Counted from the stretch's first letter, positions 30,397 through 41,264 are shown. The stretch: 64,000 nt of DNA from Oligoflexus sp. (GCA_014378195.1 JACMOC010000071.1:47078-111077); one strand, 5' to 3'. Translations and numbers: made by a program. Notes: generated by a model from the letters alone, not told the origin.

Positions 30397-31698
30397 TCAC
30401 GATTCAAGGCCTGCACCGATGTCGGTGCGGAACTGAACGCCTGTCCAGTCTTTCGTCAAGCCATCGATGTATGTATAGGACTTTGCCCGTGCTGCCGAGA
30501 ACGTCGCCGCATGACTCACCACAGTGATCATACGTCCTTTTCCGGTAACGAGCTCATCTCTTTCGGATCGAACAGCTGCTGCAAAAACGCACAACGAAGT
30601 ATCCCTATTCGCGAAAGTCTCGCGCGGCACCACATAACGGCCCGTAGGGGTGTCGCCATAAGGATAACAGGACGACGCCAAAACCACGCAAACCGTAGCG
30701 CCTGTATTTTGGTCGGCTTCATTGACGAACTGAGGATCATCCGGCAAAAGCCCAAGCTTCATAGCTATCAACTGAGTCCAATCGCGGCGGTCGTGGAGCA
30801 CGAGGACCTCCGCTTCAGGATCACCGAGTCGCGCGTTGAATTCAACGACGGCAAATCCATCGTCGTTCCACATCAGACCCACGTAGAGGCAACCCGTATA
30901 TTTCAGGCCGCGTTTCGAAAGTTCGGCCGTAAGTGGATGCACAACGGCTTTCATCACGCGGTCGCCCGCATCAAGCGGCAACCATGGAACAGGCGTGTAA
31001 CATCCCATTCCGCCCGTGTTAGGGCCGACGTCGCCGTCCTGCAATCGTTTATGATCGACGGCAAAACCAAGGGGGGTCGGAGCGCCTTCGCCCATAAATA
31101 CGAAGAAGGAACATTCTCGCCCCTTGAGAACCTCTTCAATCACCACGGTTTCAGCGGCCTTTGCCATTCCCGAATAATAAAGTCTTTTACAGGCATCATC
31201 GATACTTTGTTCATCAAAACAAACAAAAACACCTTTGCCCGACGCCAGGCCGCTGGCTTTAATCACTGCCCCGCCGGTTCGCTGCAGACATTCGACTGCT
31301 TTTTTGCGGCACTCGGTTTCGCCTTTCACCACAAAAAAAGCCGCTGTTGGTATTCCAGCGGCGGCCATGACTTCTTTGGAAAAGGCTTTGGAGCTCTCGA
31401 GGCGTGCTGCGGCCTGCTCGGGCCCGAAACATGGCAACGAAAGGAGTTTGCAAGCATCCGCAAAACCATCTTCGAGCGGTTGCTCGGGTCCTACGACAAC
31501 GAAGTCGATGCCTTGGTTTTTGGCAAAGCGGGCAAGATCTTCCCAGCGCGCATCGTTACCGATATCCAGGCGTTTGCCATGGGCGAGGAGAGTCGGTGAG
31601 CCCGGCCACAACCATAACTCATCTGTGATAGAGGACTGGCGAATTTTCCAGGCGAGGGCATGTTCGCGAGCGCCTGAGCCAATAAGCAAGATCTTCAT
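30397..31698 (-). CDS. purD: phosphoribosylamine-glycine ligase
   Basis: MKILLIGSGAREHALAWKI; VVGPEQPL; GPNTGGMGCYTP; EFNARLGDPE. Confidence 0.96.
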   Translation of the reverse strand: MKILLIGSGAREHALAWKIRQSSITDELWLWPGSPTLLAHGKRLDIGNDARWEDLARFAKNQGIDFVVVGPEQPLEDGFADACKLLSLPCFGPEQAAARLESSKAFSKEVMAAAGIPTAAFFVVKGETECRKKAVECLQRTGGAVIKASGLASGKGVFVCFDEQSIDDACKRLYYSGMAKAAETVVIEEVLKGRECSFFVFMGEGAPTPLGFAVDHKRLQDGDVGPNTGGMGCYTPVPWLPLDAGDRVMKAVVHPLTAELSKRGLKYTGCLYVGLMWNDDGFAVVEFNARLGDPEAEVLVLHDRRDWTQLIAMKLGLLPDDPQFVNEADQNTGATVCVVLASSCYPYGDTPTGRYVVPRETFANRDTSLCVFAAAVRSERDELVTGKGRMITVVSHAATFSAARAKSYTYIDGLTKDWTGVQFRTDIGAGLES

Positions 31699-31875
31699 GG
31701 ATTCAGTTCCTCTTCGGTAGGTTGCGCACTTGCTCCCACCTTTTAACGAGCGCCCTCGACCCTGTCAACACTCACGGGATGGCGCGGCTTGATGGTATAC
31801 TGTTAAGACGGAGCTTTTGTTCATGCAATGCACGGCCACCCATGCTCGCCACAGAGAGGGTATCTCCTGAATATT

Positions 31876-32823
31876 ATGAAAAAATCAGCCTCCGATTTCT
31901 GGGACAACAAACGGTTTGCCTTCCTTTCGGCAGCTGCGAGTCGTTTTCCGGAAGAAAATATGGTTCGAATGGAGCGTCGTGGTTGGTTCCCGGGGCTACA
32001 CACTCATAGCGTCGAACAATGCCTGAAGGCTTTAAATAACGGCAGTTGCTCTATCATTGTCGTACACGACACACCTGAGGTGCCCGCGAGCTTTCTCCTG
32101 AGGGCCCAGCTGGTGGATCCGGTCGGTATTATCACACCGACGCTCGTCGCGATCGATGAAGCCCATGCGGGTGAGGCAGCCGTGCTCAAAGACTTCGGCA
32201 ATCCCGATCTTGTGAGCAATATCAGCAACCCATCCGAATTTACCGACAGTTTCGAATGGATGCTGAGACGTTGGTCAACGGGCAATCTGCGTAAACTTCT
32301 CTTTGCCCGTTCTGTCTATATTGGCAAAGACTTCAAAAAAGCCGCTCAAATGCTGACGGCGCTTCGCAGCGAAGTCGATGTTCAGCATTTAGTGACTCCC
32401 TGTATCGCCCAGCTCCTTATGAAGCAAGGCCAGTTCAAGTCGGTCGAGAGTTATCTTTTGCAGGCGCTTAAAGTCCATCCCAGAAATATCGGTCTGATCG
32501 CCAATCTTTCAGAGCTTTATCTCCGCTCAGCCATGCCAGGAACGGCTTTAAAGGTTTTAGAAGCCGCTCGAAAAAATCATGGCGGGCTTAGGCCTCTTTA
32601 TCCGGACCAGATTCAGGCGCACCTGATGCTGGGCCAAGTCGAACAGGCCATTCCTCTCCTCGAGGCGCTGGTTCGGGACAACTACAGAGGCCGTGATGCG
32701 GGGGTGTTTCTCGCTCGGTGCCTGATGGCGGAAGGGTTTACCGAACGTCTGGAACGAACGACTGAACTGCTCCAGATCAATCAAACCGAATTCAAAAACG
32801 CCTGGAATAAACTCGCCGGCTAA
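31876..32823 (+). CDS. TPR protein with N-terminal receiver-like region
   Basis: N-terminal alpha/beta receiver-like region (SIIVVHDTPE...VGIITPTLVAIDEAHAGEAAVLKDFGN); C-terminal TPR-like helices. Confidence 0.6.
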   Translation: MKKSASDFWDNKRFAFLSAAASRFPEENMVRMERRGWFPGLHTHSVEQCLKALNNGSCSIIVVHDTPEVPASFLLRAQLVDPVGIITPTLVAIDEAHAGEAAVLKDFGNPDLVSNISNPSEFTDSFEWMLRRWSTGNLRKLLFARSVYIGKDFKKAAQMLTALRSEVDVQHLVTPCIAQLLMKQGQFKSVESYLLQALKVHPRNIGLIANLSELYLRSAMPGTALKVLEAARKNHGGLRPLYPDQIQAHLMLGQVEQAIPLLEALVRDNYRGRDAGVFLARCLMAEGFTERLERTTELLQINQTEFKNAWNKLAG

Positions 32824-32850
32824 ATTTTTCTATCACTTTGCGAGATCCGT

Positions 32851-33819
32851 ATGGAAAGCCAAAGATTCTTAGCTTTTTGGGGGTTGAAGACTCTGCCGGG
32901 AAACGGGCAGATCGATCTTGATCAACTCTATTGGCAGGAACATACCCAAAGCCTCGTCTCCCGTCTTTTGCTGGCTCTGCAGAAAACGGGCAATATATCG
33001 GTGATTGTCGCACCTGCCGGTCACGGGAAGTCCACGCTTGCACGCTGGCTCTACCACCGCATCGATAGCGAAACACACGATGCCGCGATCATCTCGCTGA
33101 TGAAGCAGGAACACAACGCCGGCTGGCTTCTGCCGCGCCTCGCTCATTATCTGGGGCTGCCCGATAGCGTCCGCGACTCGCGCGCTATCCTTCAAAACCT
33201 GAGTTCGGTTCATGGCAAAATCCTGACGATCATCATCGATAATGCTCATTATTTGAGCGATGCCGAAGCTTTTGACGAAATCGCCTCGCTCTGTCAGATT
33301 CAGGCCCTCGCCGACTGCAGGATCAACTTTGTCCTGCTCGGCAACCCGAAGCTTGGTCAGAGCATTGAGAATAACCGCGACCTCCAGCATCGATTAGGCC
33401 TTTTGAGCGAATTGCAGCCGTTCAGTCGGCTCGACCTGCAGACCTATCTTTCCCAACGCATGCAGGACATAGGCATTTCGCGGCGCATACTGGTCCCTGA
33501 ATCACTTGCCCTTATTGCGCAACAGGGTTCGATGACCTTTGCCGGCATAAATGCTTTATTGGAAGCTTGCCTTTTTGAGGCCTTCCTGAAAGAACAAAAA
33601 ACCATTAGCACTGAGATCGTGTACGCAGCTTTTGAGAACACAGGTTTACGCCCGCAAAATGTGAATCGCCCTCAGGACCGCGATTCTGAGCCGATCAAGG
33701 CTACCAAGGTTCAACAAAAGAAACGCACAAGTTCCGCGGCGCCGAAGGCTGTGAATAGTTCGGGAGATCTGAATTCTCTCTTCTACAAATCAAGCCAGGA
33801 TCCCGAAGGCGAAGACTAA
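32851..33819 (+). CDS. ExeA/GspA-like AAA ATPase with divergent Walker motifs
   Basis: FWGLKTLPG N-terminus; VIVAPAGHGKSTLARWLYHRI (first P-loop Gly is Ala); TIIIDNAHYL Walker B. Confidence 0.75.
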   Translation: MESQRFLAFWGLKTLPGNGQIDLDQLYWQEHTQSLVSRLLLALQKTGNISVIVAPAGHGKSTLARWLYHRIDSETHDAAIISLMKQEHNAGWLLPRLAHYLGLPDSVRDSRAILQNLSSVHGKILTIIIDNAHYLSDAEAFDEIASLCQIQALADCRINFVLLGNPKLGQSIENNRDLQHRLGLLSELQPFSRLDLQTYLSQRMQDIGISRRILVPESLALIAQQGSMTFAGINALLEACLFEAFLKEQKTISTEIVYAAFENTGLRPQNVNRPQDRDSEPIKATKVQQKKRTSSAAPKAVNSSGDLNSLFYKSSQDPEGED

Positions 33820-33822
33820 ACT

Positions 33823-36800
33823 GTGATTCAAGCACTCAAAAAGCTATTCATATTTTTCTGTATCCTCCTCGTCACAGGGTACGTCGGGAACCTATTGCTC
33901 GATAATCCCTACATGCATGGGGTGCTCCGCAATGCGATCAACGACCAGCTGCGGACGTATACCCACCTCAACGTTAAGTTTGAGGCCGTCGGTGCCAAGT
34001 TCTTGCCCCCTGGTCTTGAGGTTTACGGGGTCGAGATTAACGACACGAATAATACCGAGCTCCTGCGCGCCTCACACATCAAGGCCGACGTGTCGCTAAG
34101 GGCCCTGCTTTTCAGTCGGAAACAGCTCTTTAACATCGAGATAAACGAACCCCGGGTGAGTCTGCCGCTCCCGCCCCTGGCCGAACTCCTCCGCCTGGAA
34201 AAATTCCCTGATCTGTTGAAAGATACCGGTCCTCCGGTGTGGCCGCCCAAACAGGCCCTACCCTTTTATCGCCTGGCTATTACCAATGGTCAGGTTTCTT
34301 TGCGCCTTAAGGACAATTCCAAAGATCTACTCAGCCTCGTCACAACGGGTCTCGACCTCGAGATCATCTATCAGACCTGGAATCAATTTCAGGTGGATTT
34401 GACGTCTCAAACCACGAATTTAGCGCTCGATGGCAAAAACATTCTGGCCGATGCGAAGATTCAACTCGATATGAACAAAGTCACTGACGGCTTACGCAGT
34501 GACGTGTTCCGCATCGATTCCAAGGAAATAACTTCGACCGGACAGCTTCGTGTCGGCTTTGAGCTCTCGCCGCCCGCCCGGACCGGCCGCGTTTTAAAGG
34601 GCTTGAACATAAGGCTCGATAACCGCGTGAGTCGCGCTGACTTCGCGATTCTCGGCCGTTACCTTGGGACCGATAACACTGATGGCGAAGCCGCGGCAAA
34701 GGTCGACCTTCAGCTTCAGATTCCCTTTGATGACCGCAAAATCACCTGGGATCTTGATGGGGAGGGTCAAGCCAAAGCAGCGCGCATCGCTGGTTTCAAG
34801 CTCCACGAATCCAAAGCTGATTTTACCGTCCGCAACGAAGGCATGAGTTTCGAAAAAATTTCGGTAATCAAAGACGGCAAAGAGCGCGCCAAAGGCAAAG
34901 GCTTCCTCAGCTTTCAAAAAGATTCCAAGATCGTGTTTGAAGTGCAGCCCCAGGATCTTCCTATGAAGGATTTGATGGGTATGCTCCAGGTCGACAACTT
35001 CGAAGCCTTTGAGGCCAAACTCGCCCCGACTCAACTTGAGATTACGGGGCAGATGCAGCCTTTCCATCTCGATATTACCGGACCGGTGATCTTCGACGAA
35101 CTCACCTTTCCTTTCGTCAAATCGCTCGGCCCCAAGTTTCCGCAGGCTCCTCATTGCGAATTAAAAGCCGAGATGAGCGTCACCGAAAAAGTCTTCACGA
35201 TCCATAAAGGCGATGGTTATTGCCAAGCAAGCGAAGCCTCTGTGGCCCTGCGCTCCCCTCTTGATATCAAGGGCAAAATCACCTATTCGCAGAAGGACGG
35301 AATGGATCTGACGATCGAATCGGACGAACTGAATGGAGGTCTGCTTGATCATTTCATCAAACTTCCAACCACAGGCACGATAGAAACCTCGATTCGCATT
35401 GCCGGTCCCTACAATAAGTTGATCATCGGTGGGGAGGCCAGCGCACCCTCACTTAATATCTCAGGTTTTGATTTTCACAATATCGATAGCGATTTCAGCC
35501 TGCCTATAGCTAAAAATAGCATTGATATCAAACACTTGACTGCGCAACTGGGAATGAACGGAATTCTTGCCATCAACGGTTTTTCCATGGGCCTCACGCC
35601 TGATCTGCCCTTTCGAATGGATGTCACAGCAAAGCAGGTGCCATCTCATTTTATCAGCGAAGGCTTAAGCAAAACTCTCGGGCATGCCTCGCTGCGCCTC
35701 GGCATCGATTCTTTCAGAGGTCATCTGGCCGGCAAACTCCTTATGCCCCTCCATTACGAAGGCGAGGCGCAGGTCATTCTGCGCGATATCGGTTATGAGG
35801 ATGAGCAGCTCCTTACCGAAGCGCGCGTCAATTTTCTCGGCACCAAAAGCGGTCAGTCGCTCCGTGAGGGGACCGTTCGTCTCGATCGGCTCAACGCGCA
35901 TTTCAGTTATGACAGCAGCTATGAGAAAGCCACCCGTCCTGCCCCTCTGCCGGGCTTTCTGCAGGGCCTTGGCATCGATGATAAGACTCAGCTTAGATTC
36001 AGCTTTCATACGATCAATGACAGCCAGGATCATTTTCGCGTCAACAAAATCGATGAGTCAGAAAATCAACTGGCGTCTCTCCCCTACGCCGGCAAATTTT
36101 TTAGAGAGCAAAAGATTGGCGGTGTCATAGAACTTAATACCGATCTAGAGGGCCCGGCGGGTCGTCTTCAGGGTAAAATCGATGGCGCGCTACAGAGGCC
36201 GTTTTTATTTAATATGCCCGTTTCTGCTTTTTCATTTTCGGGCTTTTTAGATGGCACCAAACTCCAGTTGCCTGAGTTTCGCCACGCAGGCAACTCGATG
36301 GTAGGGCGGCTCAATATTGATTTTGGCAAACCTGAATTGCCTTATGACTGGTATATCTATCTCAAACAATTTGATGCACGGGCTGTCCTCGGCAAATTTT
36401 TTGCGGACGATCCGCGAAACTACGCGTATCTCACCGCCGAATCCACGATGAAGGGCCAGCTCAAGAACTTTTGGAAGTCCAAAGGGGAATTGGTCTTCAT
36501 CGATCTGAAAAGCAAACTCAACAGAAACCTCGGTAGCCGGACCACGGCCATGGAACTCAACAGCAGCCAAACCGTTCGTATCGATATTTCACCGGAAAAA
36601 TGGTCCTTTGAAGACAACAAACCACTCAAACTCCATGGCGACTTTTTTGAGCTTCAGATCTCGGCCGGCAACAATCGGCTCCCCGACAACCTCGATCTGC
36701 GCATGCAGGGCTCAATACGGCTCGACATACTCAAGAGCTTTACTAACCTTGCGGAAACCGCACGCGGTGAGCTGGTCCTGGACGGGTATTTGCGCGGGAG

Positions 36801-38085
36801 CATAAAAAACCCCGAGTTCTCGATGCGGATACAGGAACGCAAACTCGATCCCTTCAACCTGAAGGAATGGTCACCCGTGGCCCTTGGCCTCGTCAACTAC
36901 GGGCCTGCATTGAGCGCTGTGAGTATGGATATCGAAGTCAAGCAAGACCGGCTCGAAGTCCATAGATTCCGTGCTAATAAAGGCCGCGAGGGTACGATTG
37001 AGATCACGGGCGAACTTCTTTTCGATCAAAAAAGCAAAGATATGTCGCACCTCTTGATCAACCTCGATCGCATTGAATTCAACCGTCTCCAAATCCCGGT
37101 GCTGAAGACGGCAGACGCTGTGGTGAGTGGAGATTTGACTTTGAGTGGGAACGAATTTCCATTCAACTTGAGCGGCAATCTCAAAATCGATCGTTTCCAA
37201 TCGATCGGTAGTTTTGATTTGCGTAAGGAGATCGTCTCCTCCCTTTACGAAACCAAGCTCTTTAATAACATTAAGGGCTCCGGCCCGGTCACACCCCTGC
37301 TCAAGCTCGACGTCGCAGTTCAGGCTGACCATTCCATTCAGGTCAAAAACAAAACGATCGAAGCGCGCCTGTCCGCTAATTTACGGGTCAAAGGCACCGA
37401 TCTGCAGCCGCTTTTGCTGGGACAGATCATCGCCGACAGCGGGACCTTTAACTATCGACGGACTTTTAAGATCACCCAAGCCGTCGTGAGTTTTGACGAA
37501 CCTGTGTCGCCTCCCAACCCACGACTGGATATCGTGGGAGAAACCATCATCAATCCTTACAAAGTCAACGTTCAGGTAACGGGAGACCTTGCAGCCCCCA
37601 AAGTCACCCTGGTCTCGGATCCGCCGACGCGTGACGATGGAACGGCTATTACCAGCCTCGATATAGTCCTTTTGATTACGACCGGGAAACTCTCCGAGAC
37701 GGCCAACAAAACTGCGGCTGAGAAGGCCTCCGTCAATGAGATCTTCAGTTCCATACTCGTGTTTGCGGAAGAGCCGATCGAAAAACTTTTTGACCTAAGC
37801 GGCCAAACAGTGGTGCGCGAGGTTTACATAGATTCCTACCTATCCGAGGTTCAGCAGCGGCCGATCACTCGGCTTAACGTACCTTTCAACCTTTTCAATC
37901 AAGCCAATGCCGTGGTTCAGGTCGATGATGAGTCAAATACCAAGATTTCGTTTGAGTATCCCCTCCATGAAGGGATAACCTTGACGGGCAGTCTTGATCA
38001 CAAGGCCAACAACCGAACCAATGTGGAAAGCAACGTGCCGCAAGATACCGGCATCGATTTGAAGTTCCGCTTTGGATTTGACTAA
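33823..38085 (+). CDS. TamB-like (DUF490) intermembrane protein
   Basis: 1420 aa, GTG start, N-terminal TM helix, long beta-rich body, C-terminal RLDIVGETIINPYKVNVQVTGDLAAPKVTLVSDPP..DIVLLITTG. Confidence 0.83.
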   Translation: MIQALKKLFIFFCILLVTGYVGNLLLDNPYMHGVLRNAINDQLRTYTHLNVKFEAVGAKFLPPGLEVYGVEINDTNNTELLRASHIKADVSLRALLFSRKQLFNIEINEPRVSLPLPPLAELLRLEKFPDLLKDTGPPVWPPKQALPFYRLAITNGQVSLRLKDNSKDLLSLVTTGLDLEIIYQTWNQFQVDLTSQTTNLALDGKNILADAKIQLDMNKVTDGLRSDVFRIDSKEITSTGQLRVGFELSPPARTGRVLKGLNIRLDNRVSRADFAILGRYLGTDNTDGEAAAKVDLQLQIPFDDRKITWDLDGEGQAKAARIAGFKLHESKADFTVRNEGMSFEKISVIKDGKERAKGKGFLSFQKDSKIVFEVQPQDLPMKDLMGMLQVDNFEAFEAKLAPTQLEITGQMQPFHLDITGPVIFDELTFPFVKSLGPKFPQAPHCELKAEMSVTEKVFTIHKGDGYCQASEASVALRSPLDIKGKITYSQKDGMDLTIESDELNGGLLDHFIKLPTTGTIETSIRIAGPYNKLIIGGEASAPSLNISGFDFHNIDSDFSLPIAKNSIDIKHLTAQLGMNGILAINGFSMGLTPDLPFRMDVTAKQVPSHFISEGLSKTLGHASLRLGIDSFRGHLAGKLLMPLHYEGEAQVILRDIGYEDEQLLTEARVNFLGTKSGQSLREGTVRLDRLNAHFSYDSSYEKATRPAPLPGFLQGLGIDDKTQLRFSFHTINDSQDHFRVNKIDESENQLASLPYAGKFFREQKIGGVIELNTDLEGPAGRLQGKIDGALQRPFLFNMPVSAFSFSGFLDGTKLQLPEFRHAGNSMVGRLNIDFGKPELPYDWYIYLKQFDARAVLGKFFADDPRNYAYLTAESTMKGQLKNFWKSKGELVFIDLKSKLNRNLGSRTTAMELNSSQTVRIDISPEKWSFEDNKPLKLHGDFFELQISAGNNRLPDNLDLRMQGSIRLDILKSFTNLAETARGELVLDGYLRGSIKNPEFSMRIQERKLDPFNLKEWSPVALGLVNYGPALSAVSMDIEVKQDRLEVHRFRANKGREGTIEITGELLFDQKSKDMSHLLINLDRIEFNRLQIPVLKTADAVVSGDLTLSGNEFPFNLSGNLKIDRFQSIGSFDLRKEIVSSLYETKLFNNIKGSGPVTPLLKLDVAVQADHSIQVKNKTIEARLSANLRVKGTDLQPLLLGQIIADSGTFNYRRTFKITQAVVSFDEPVSPPNPRLDIVGETIINPYKVNVQVTGDLAAPKVTLVSDPPTRDDGTAITSLDIVLLITTGKLSETANKTAAEKASVNEIFSSILVFAEEPIEKLFDLSGQTVVREVYIDSYLSEVQQRPITRLNVPFNLFNQANAVVQVDDESNTKISFEYPLHEGITLTGSLDHKANNRTNVESNVPQDTGIDLKFRFGFD

Positions 38086-38091
38086 CTCTGG

Positions 38092-41013
38092 ATGGCATGC
38101 ATGGTTTCGTCGGTTCTCCCCCTTGCCCAGAAGCGATTGGGATGGGTGATGCTTGCGCTTTGTCTCTCGTCGACGGCAATGGCTCGCGGCTGGGAACTGC
38201 GCACGAATTCAGACACGCTCAAAATTTACGCCGCCGACGTGAAGACCACGGTGCCTGATATTAAAACAGGTGCCGATCTTGAAAACCTGCTCAATCGTTT
38301 TACCGAGGCCAATTCCCTGGCCTACCTCAATGCCTATCTTGAAAATAATACCGTGATACTGGAAGCCGAGGTTGCGCCGATCATCCGCTCGATCGTAGTG
38401 AAGACCCTCACTCGGTCCATTCGTTTTGATATCGAGAGCAAACTTGGCAAATATCTGGCCCAGACTGATTCCGAAGAATTACGAAGGCAGATCATCGAAG
38501 AAATCCTCGCCGACCTTCGATCAAAAAGTTTCTATCAAGCCCGGGTGCAGTTCGAATCCGCCCCAGGCGGATCAGGCGTGAATTATGCGCTGATCGTTGA
38601 CGAAGGTATTCCCTGCAAAGTGGCCCGTGTTGACTCCAATTTTTCCCTGCCGCCCCTTATCAATAATCCGTTTCGAGTCGGTATGGAATGTAACATAAGT
38701 GAGATTCGCAACCGCCTCACCGACCTGGAAAGAGAACTCGTTTCAGCGGGTTACAACCTTCAGCGCATCCAAACGCCCGCACTTATTTACGATGACAAAT
38801 CCAATACCGCGCGCCTTCGCTTTGAAGGCAGCCTCGGCAAAAAAGTTCGTTACAGAATAGTCTCGCCTGTGAAAGCGCCAGGCATGTTGTCATCAATGTT
38901 TGGCGATAGCCTCAATACGCTGGATGCAAGTATCACTGATCCTGACGCCATGGCGTCGGAGCTCACGCGCAAATACCAGTCCCAGGGTTATGACGATGTC
39001 GATGTCGGTCGTCCCAGGTTACATAACCTGGATCCGGAAACGATCGAATACGAATTCACTATAAATCCCGGCCCGGAATATCGCATTGTCGATGTGCAGT
39101 ACGAAGGCCTCATATCGATGACGCCCGAGGAGGCAAGCGACGCCATCGACATGAAAACAAGTGTCGGCGCTGCCCCTGTCTTTTCCCAGGAGCTCGTTAT
39201 CGCGGCACGCGATCGTTTGATCAGTCTTTATCAACGCAAGGGCTACTGGGATGTCGGCGTGTTTGAACCACGCATTATCAAAAACCCGGGGAACGGCGAA
39301 GTAAAGCTGGTTTTTGTCGTGCGTGAAGGCAAAAAAAGAACCTTTGATCGCCTCGTCATCACCGGCAATCAAGCGGTCCCAACCGAAGCGATCCAAGATC
39401 TGATCACATTGGAATCAGGCGATAGTCTCGATCGCCAAAAGCTTGTGACCTTCGAAAAACAATTGCGATCCCTTTATCGACAGAAGGGCTATCTGCACCT
39501 TCTGATCGCTGTGGATCTCGAACAGAATAGGGCCTTGAGAGATGTCGAAACACGCGTCGTGGTGCGCATTACAGAAGGCAAAAAAAGCCGTTTTGGCGAA
39601 GTTTTTGTTAAGGGTTTGATCAAGACGGACCAAAGGGTCGTCCAGAGGGAGATGCGATTCAAAGCAGGCGATGACTTCAACCCAGACGTGGTGGAAGAGA
39701 GCCGTATCGCGCTTGCTGATCTTGGGCTTTTCAGCTCGATCAGTATGGTTCCTGTCGAAACCTCAGGAGCGAATTCGGTCATTTCCTACTCGATTCTGGT
39801 CCGCGAAGCCCGGTCCGGAACCGTGAGTTTTGGTCCGGGGTGGAGCCGTGAGGAAGGGCTGCGTTTCTCCCTTGAAAGCTCCTACAATAACATCGACGGA
39901 ATGGGCCGGAAGGTCTTCTCCAAGGGCACCCTGAACGAAGAAAGGGATCAAACGGCACTCGCCGGCAAATCCCTTCTCGGACGTTATGCGGGCGTTGGAT
40001 ATTTTGAACCATGGCTTTTTGATAAACCTGTCGACGGGACCTTGGCGTTCAACTATAAAGCCGCCGCACTCAACAATCTCTGGGAGATCAGCCGCTCGGC
40101 CGAAGCGACCTTGAGTCACCGCGTGAGACAGCTCCGTCCTAAAACGCGCATCGAAGGATTTACACGTTATAAAGAGGCCCGCGAAGAAGCGGAAGGCTCC
40201 GTTAAGGATGCGACGCTTATCGACTCCGGGAATTTGCAGGTTCGGGAATTCGGCGTGCGGCAGATCACCGACGGCCGCAACAGTCTTGCCTGGCCGACAC
40301 GCGGTTATCGCGTGACGACCGATCTTAGCTCGGCAAACTTCGTGTTTGGCGGAAGCGTGAAGTACATTCGTTGGGGACTTGGCTATAACGTCTATCACGA
40401 GCTTATGAGCAACCTGGTTTTAGCGGCCGGCATCAACTATACAACCTATGAAAACGTCAAAAGACTCGACAGCAGCAACGTCCTGCCAAGCACAGAGCGC
40501 TTGCTGGCAGGTGGACCGGAAACCAACCGCGGTTTTAAAGAAAACACCCTCGGGCCAGCGTTTGTTGCAAGCAATGGCTCCCAACTTTATGATGGCGGTT
40601 CAAGACGCTCAGCGCATAAGCTCGAATTGCGCTATCAGGTCATCCCCGAGACCATGGCACTCACGACTTTTATCGACAGCAGCAACAGCTCGTTTTCGCG
40701 CAACGAGGAAAAAGAGATTACCAAGGAACACGCCGCTGTTGATGGCGTGACCAAACCCCTTTTTGGCGACAACGAGCCTTATCCTCTGGAAGCGATCTTC
40801 ACTCATCCAAGCTATATGTGGACGAAGAACTACGTTTCGTATGGACTGGCCGGCAACTACCTAACGCCTCTGGGTTCGGTCAACCTGTCTTTCGGCTGGC
40901 CGTGGAAACGCTGTCTAAACAATGCCGAAAGCTGCCTCTATCCCCGCGGTAACAGCAATTACCGCAAAATTCAAGGCGCCGTTGTCAGCTTGAATATTGG
41001 CGCGAACTTCTAG
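38092..41013 (+). CDS. TamA/BamA (Omp85)-family outer-membrane protein with multiple POTRA domains
   Basis: Successive POTRA-like repeats (YEGL..MTPEEASDAI; ITGNQAVPTEAIQDLI; VKGLIKTDQRVVQREM) and C-terminal barrel (PLGSVNLSFGWP). Confidence 0.85.
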   Translation: MACMVSSVLPLAQKRLGWVMLALCLSSTAMARGWELRTNSDTLKIYAADVKTTVPDIKTGADLENLLNRFTEANSLAYLNAYLENNTVILEAEVAPIIRSIVVKTLTRSIRFDIESKLGKYLAQTDSEELRRQIIEEILADLRSKSFYQARVQFESAPGGSGVNYALIVDEGIPCKVARVDSNFSLPPLINNPFRVGMECNISEIRNRLTDLERELVSAGYNLQRIQTPALIYDDKSNTARLRFEGSLGKKVRYRIVSPVKAPGMLSSMFGDSLNTLDASITDPDAMASELTRKYQSQGYDDVDVGRPRLHNLDPETIEYEFTINPGPEYRIVDVQYEGLISMTPEEASDAIDMKTSVGAAPVFSQELVIAARDRLISLYQRKGYWDVGVFEPRIIKNPGNGEVKLVFVVREGKKRTFDRLVITGNQAVPTEAIQDLITLESGDSLDRQKLVTFEKQLRSLYRQKGYLHLLIAVDLEQNRALRDVETRVVVRITEGKKSRFGEVFVKGLIKTDQRVVQREMRFKAGDDFNPDVVEESRIALADLGLFSSISMVPVETSGANSVISYSILVREARSGTVSFGPGWSREEGLRFSLESSYNNIDGMGRKVFSKGTLNEERDQTALAGKSLLGRYAGVGYFEPWLFDKPVDGTLAFNYKAAALNNLWEISRSAEATLSHRVRQLRPKTRIEGFTRYKEAREEAEGSVKDATLIDSGNLQVREFGVRQITDGRNSLAWPTRGYRVTTDLSSANFVFGGSVKYIRWGLGYNVYHELMSNLVLAAGINYTTYENVKRLDSSNVLPSTERLLAGGPETNRGFKENTLGPAFVASNGSQLYDGGSRRSAHKLELRYQVIPETMALTTFIDSSNSSFSRNEEKEITKEHAAVDGVTKPLFGDNEPYPLEAIFTHPSYMWTKNYVSYGLAGNYLTPLGSVNLSFGWPWKRCLNNAESCLYPRGNSNYRKIQGAVVSLNIGANF

Positions 41014-41264
41014 GCCCACGACGCACCGCCCCCATCGGCAGCCACCCCGCTCCGTCCCCCAGCATTCCGATTTGTTTGTATGTATGTGTCGACAGTAGAG
41101 CAACTCCGCTGCGGCGCGCAAGACTTAAGATCATTCCAAGAACTCATCGAAACCGCTTAGTTTTCAGCAGTTTCTCAGACTGTTTGCGGCTTAGCGGGTT
41201 CTGCGCGCCGAGATCGACCCTTATCTTTTTTGATCTTGTTGTAACTCAGAGTTAATCACGCTGA

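Noticed and set aside
30511-31599. 362-aa plus-strand ORF antisense to purD
   Set aside because: Shadow ORF opposite a clear housekeeping gene; composition is His/Arg/Phe-rich with no recognisable motif.
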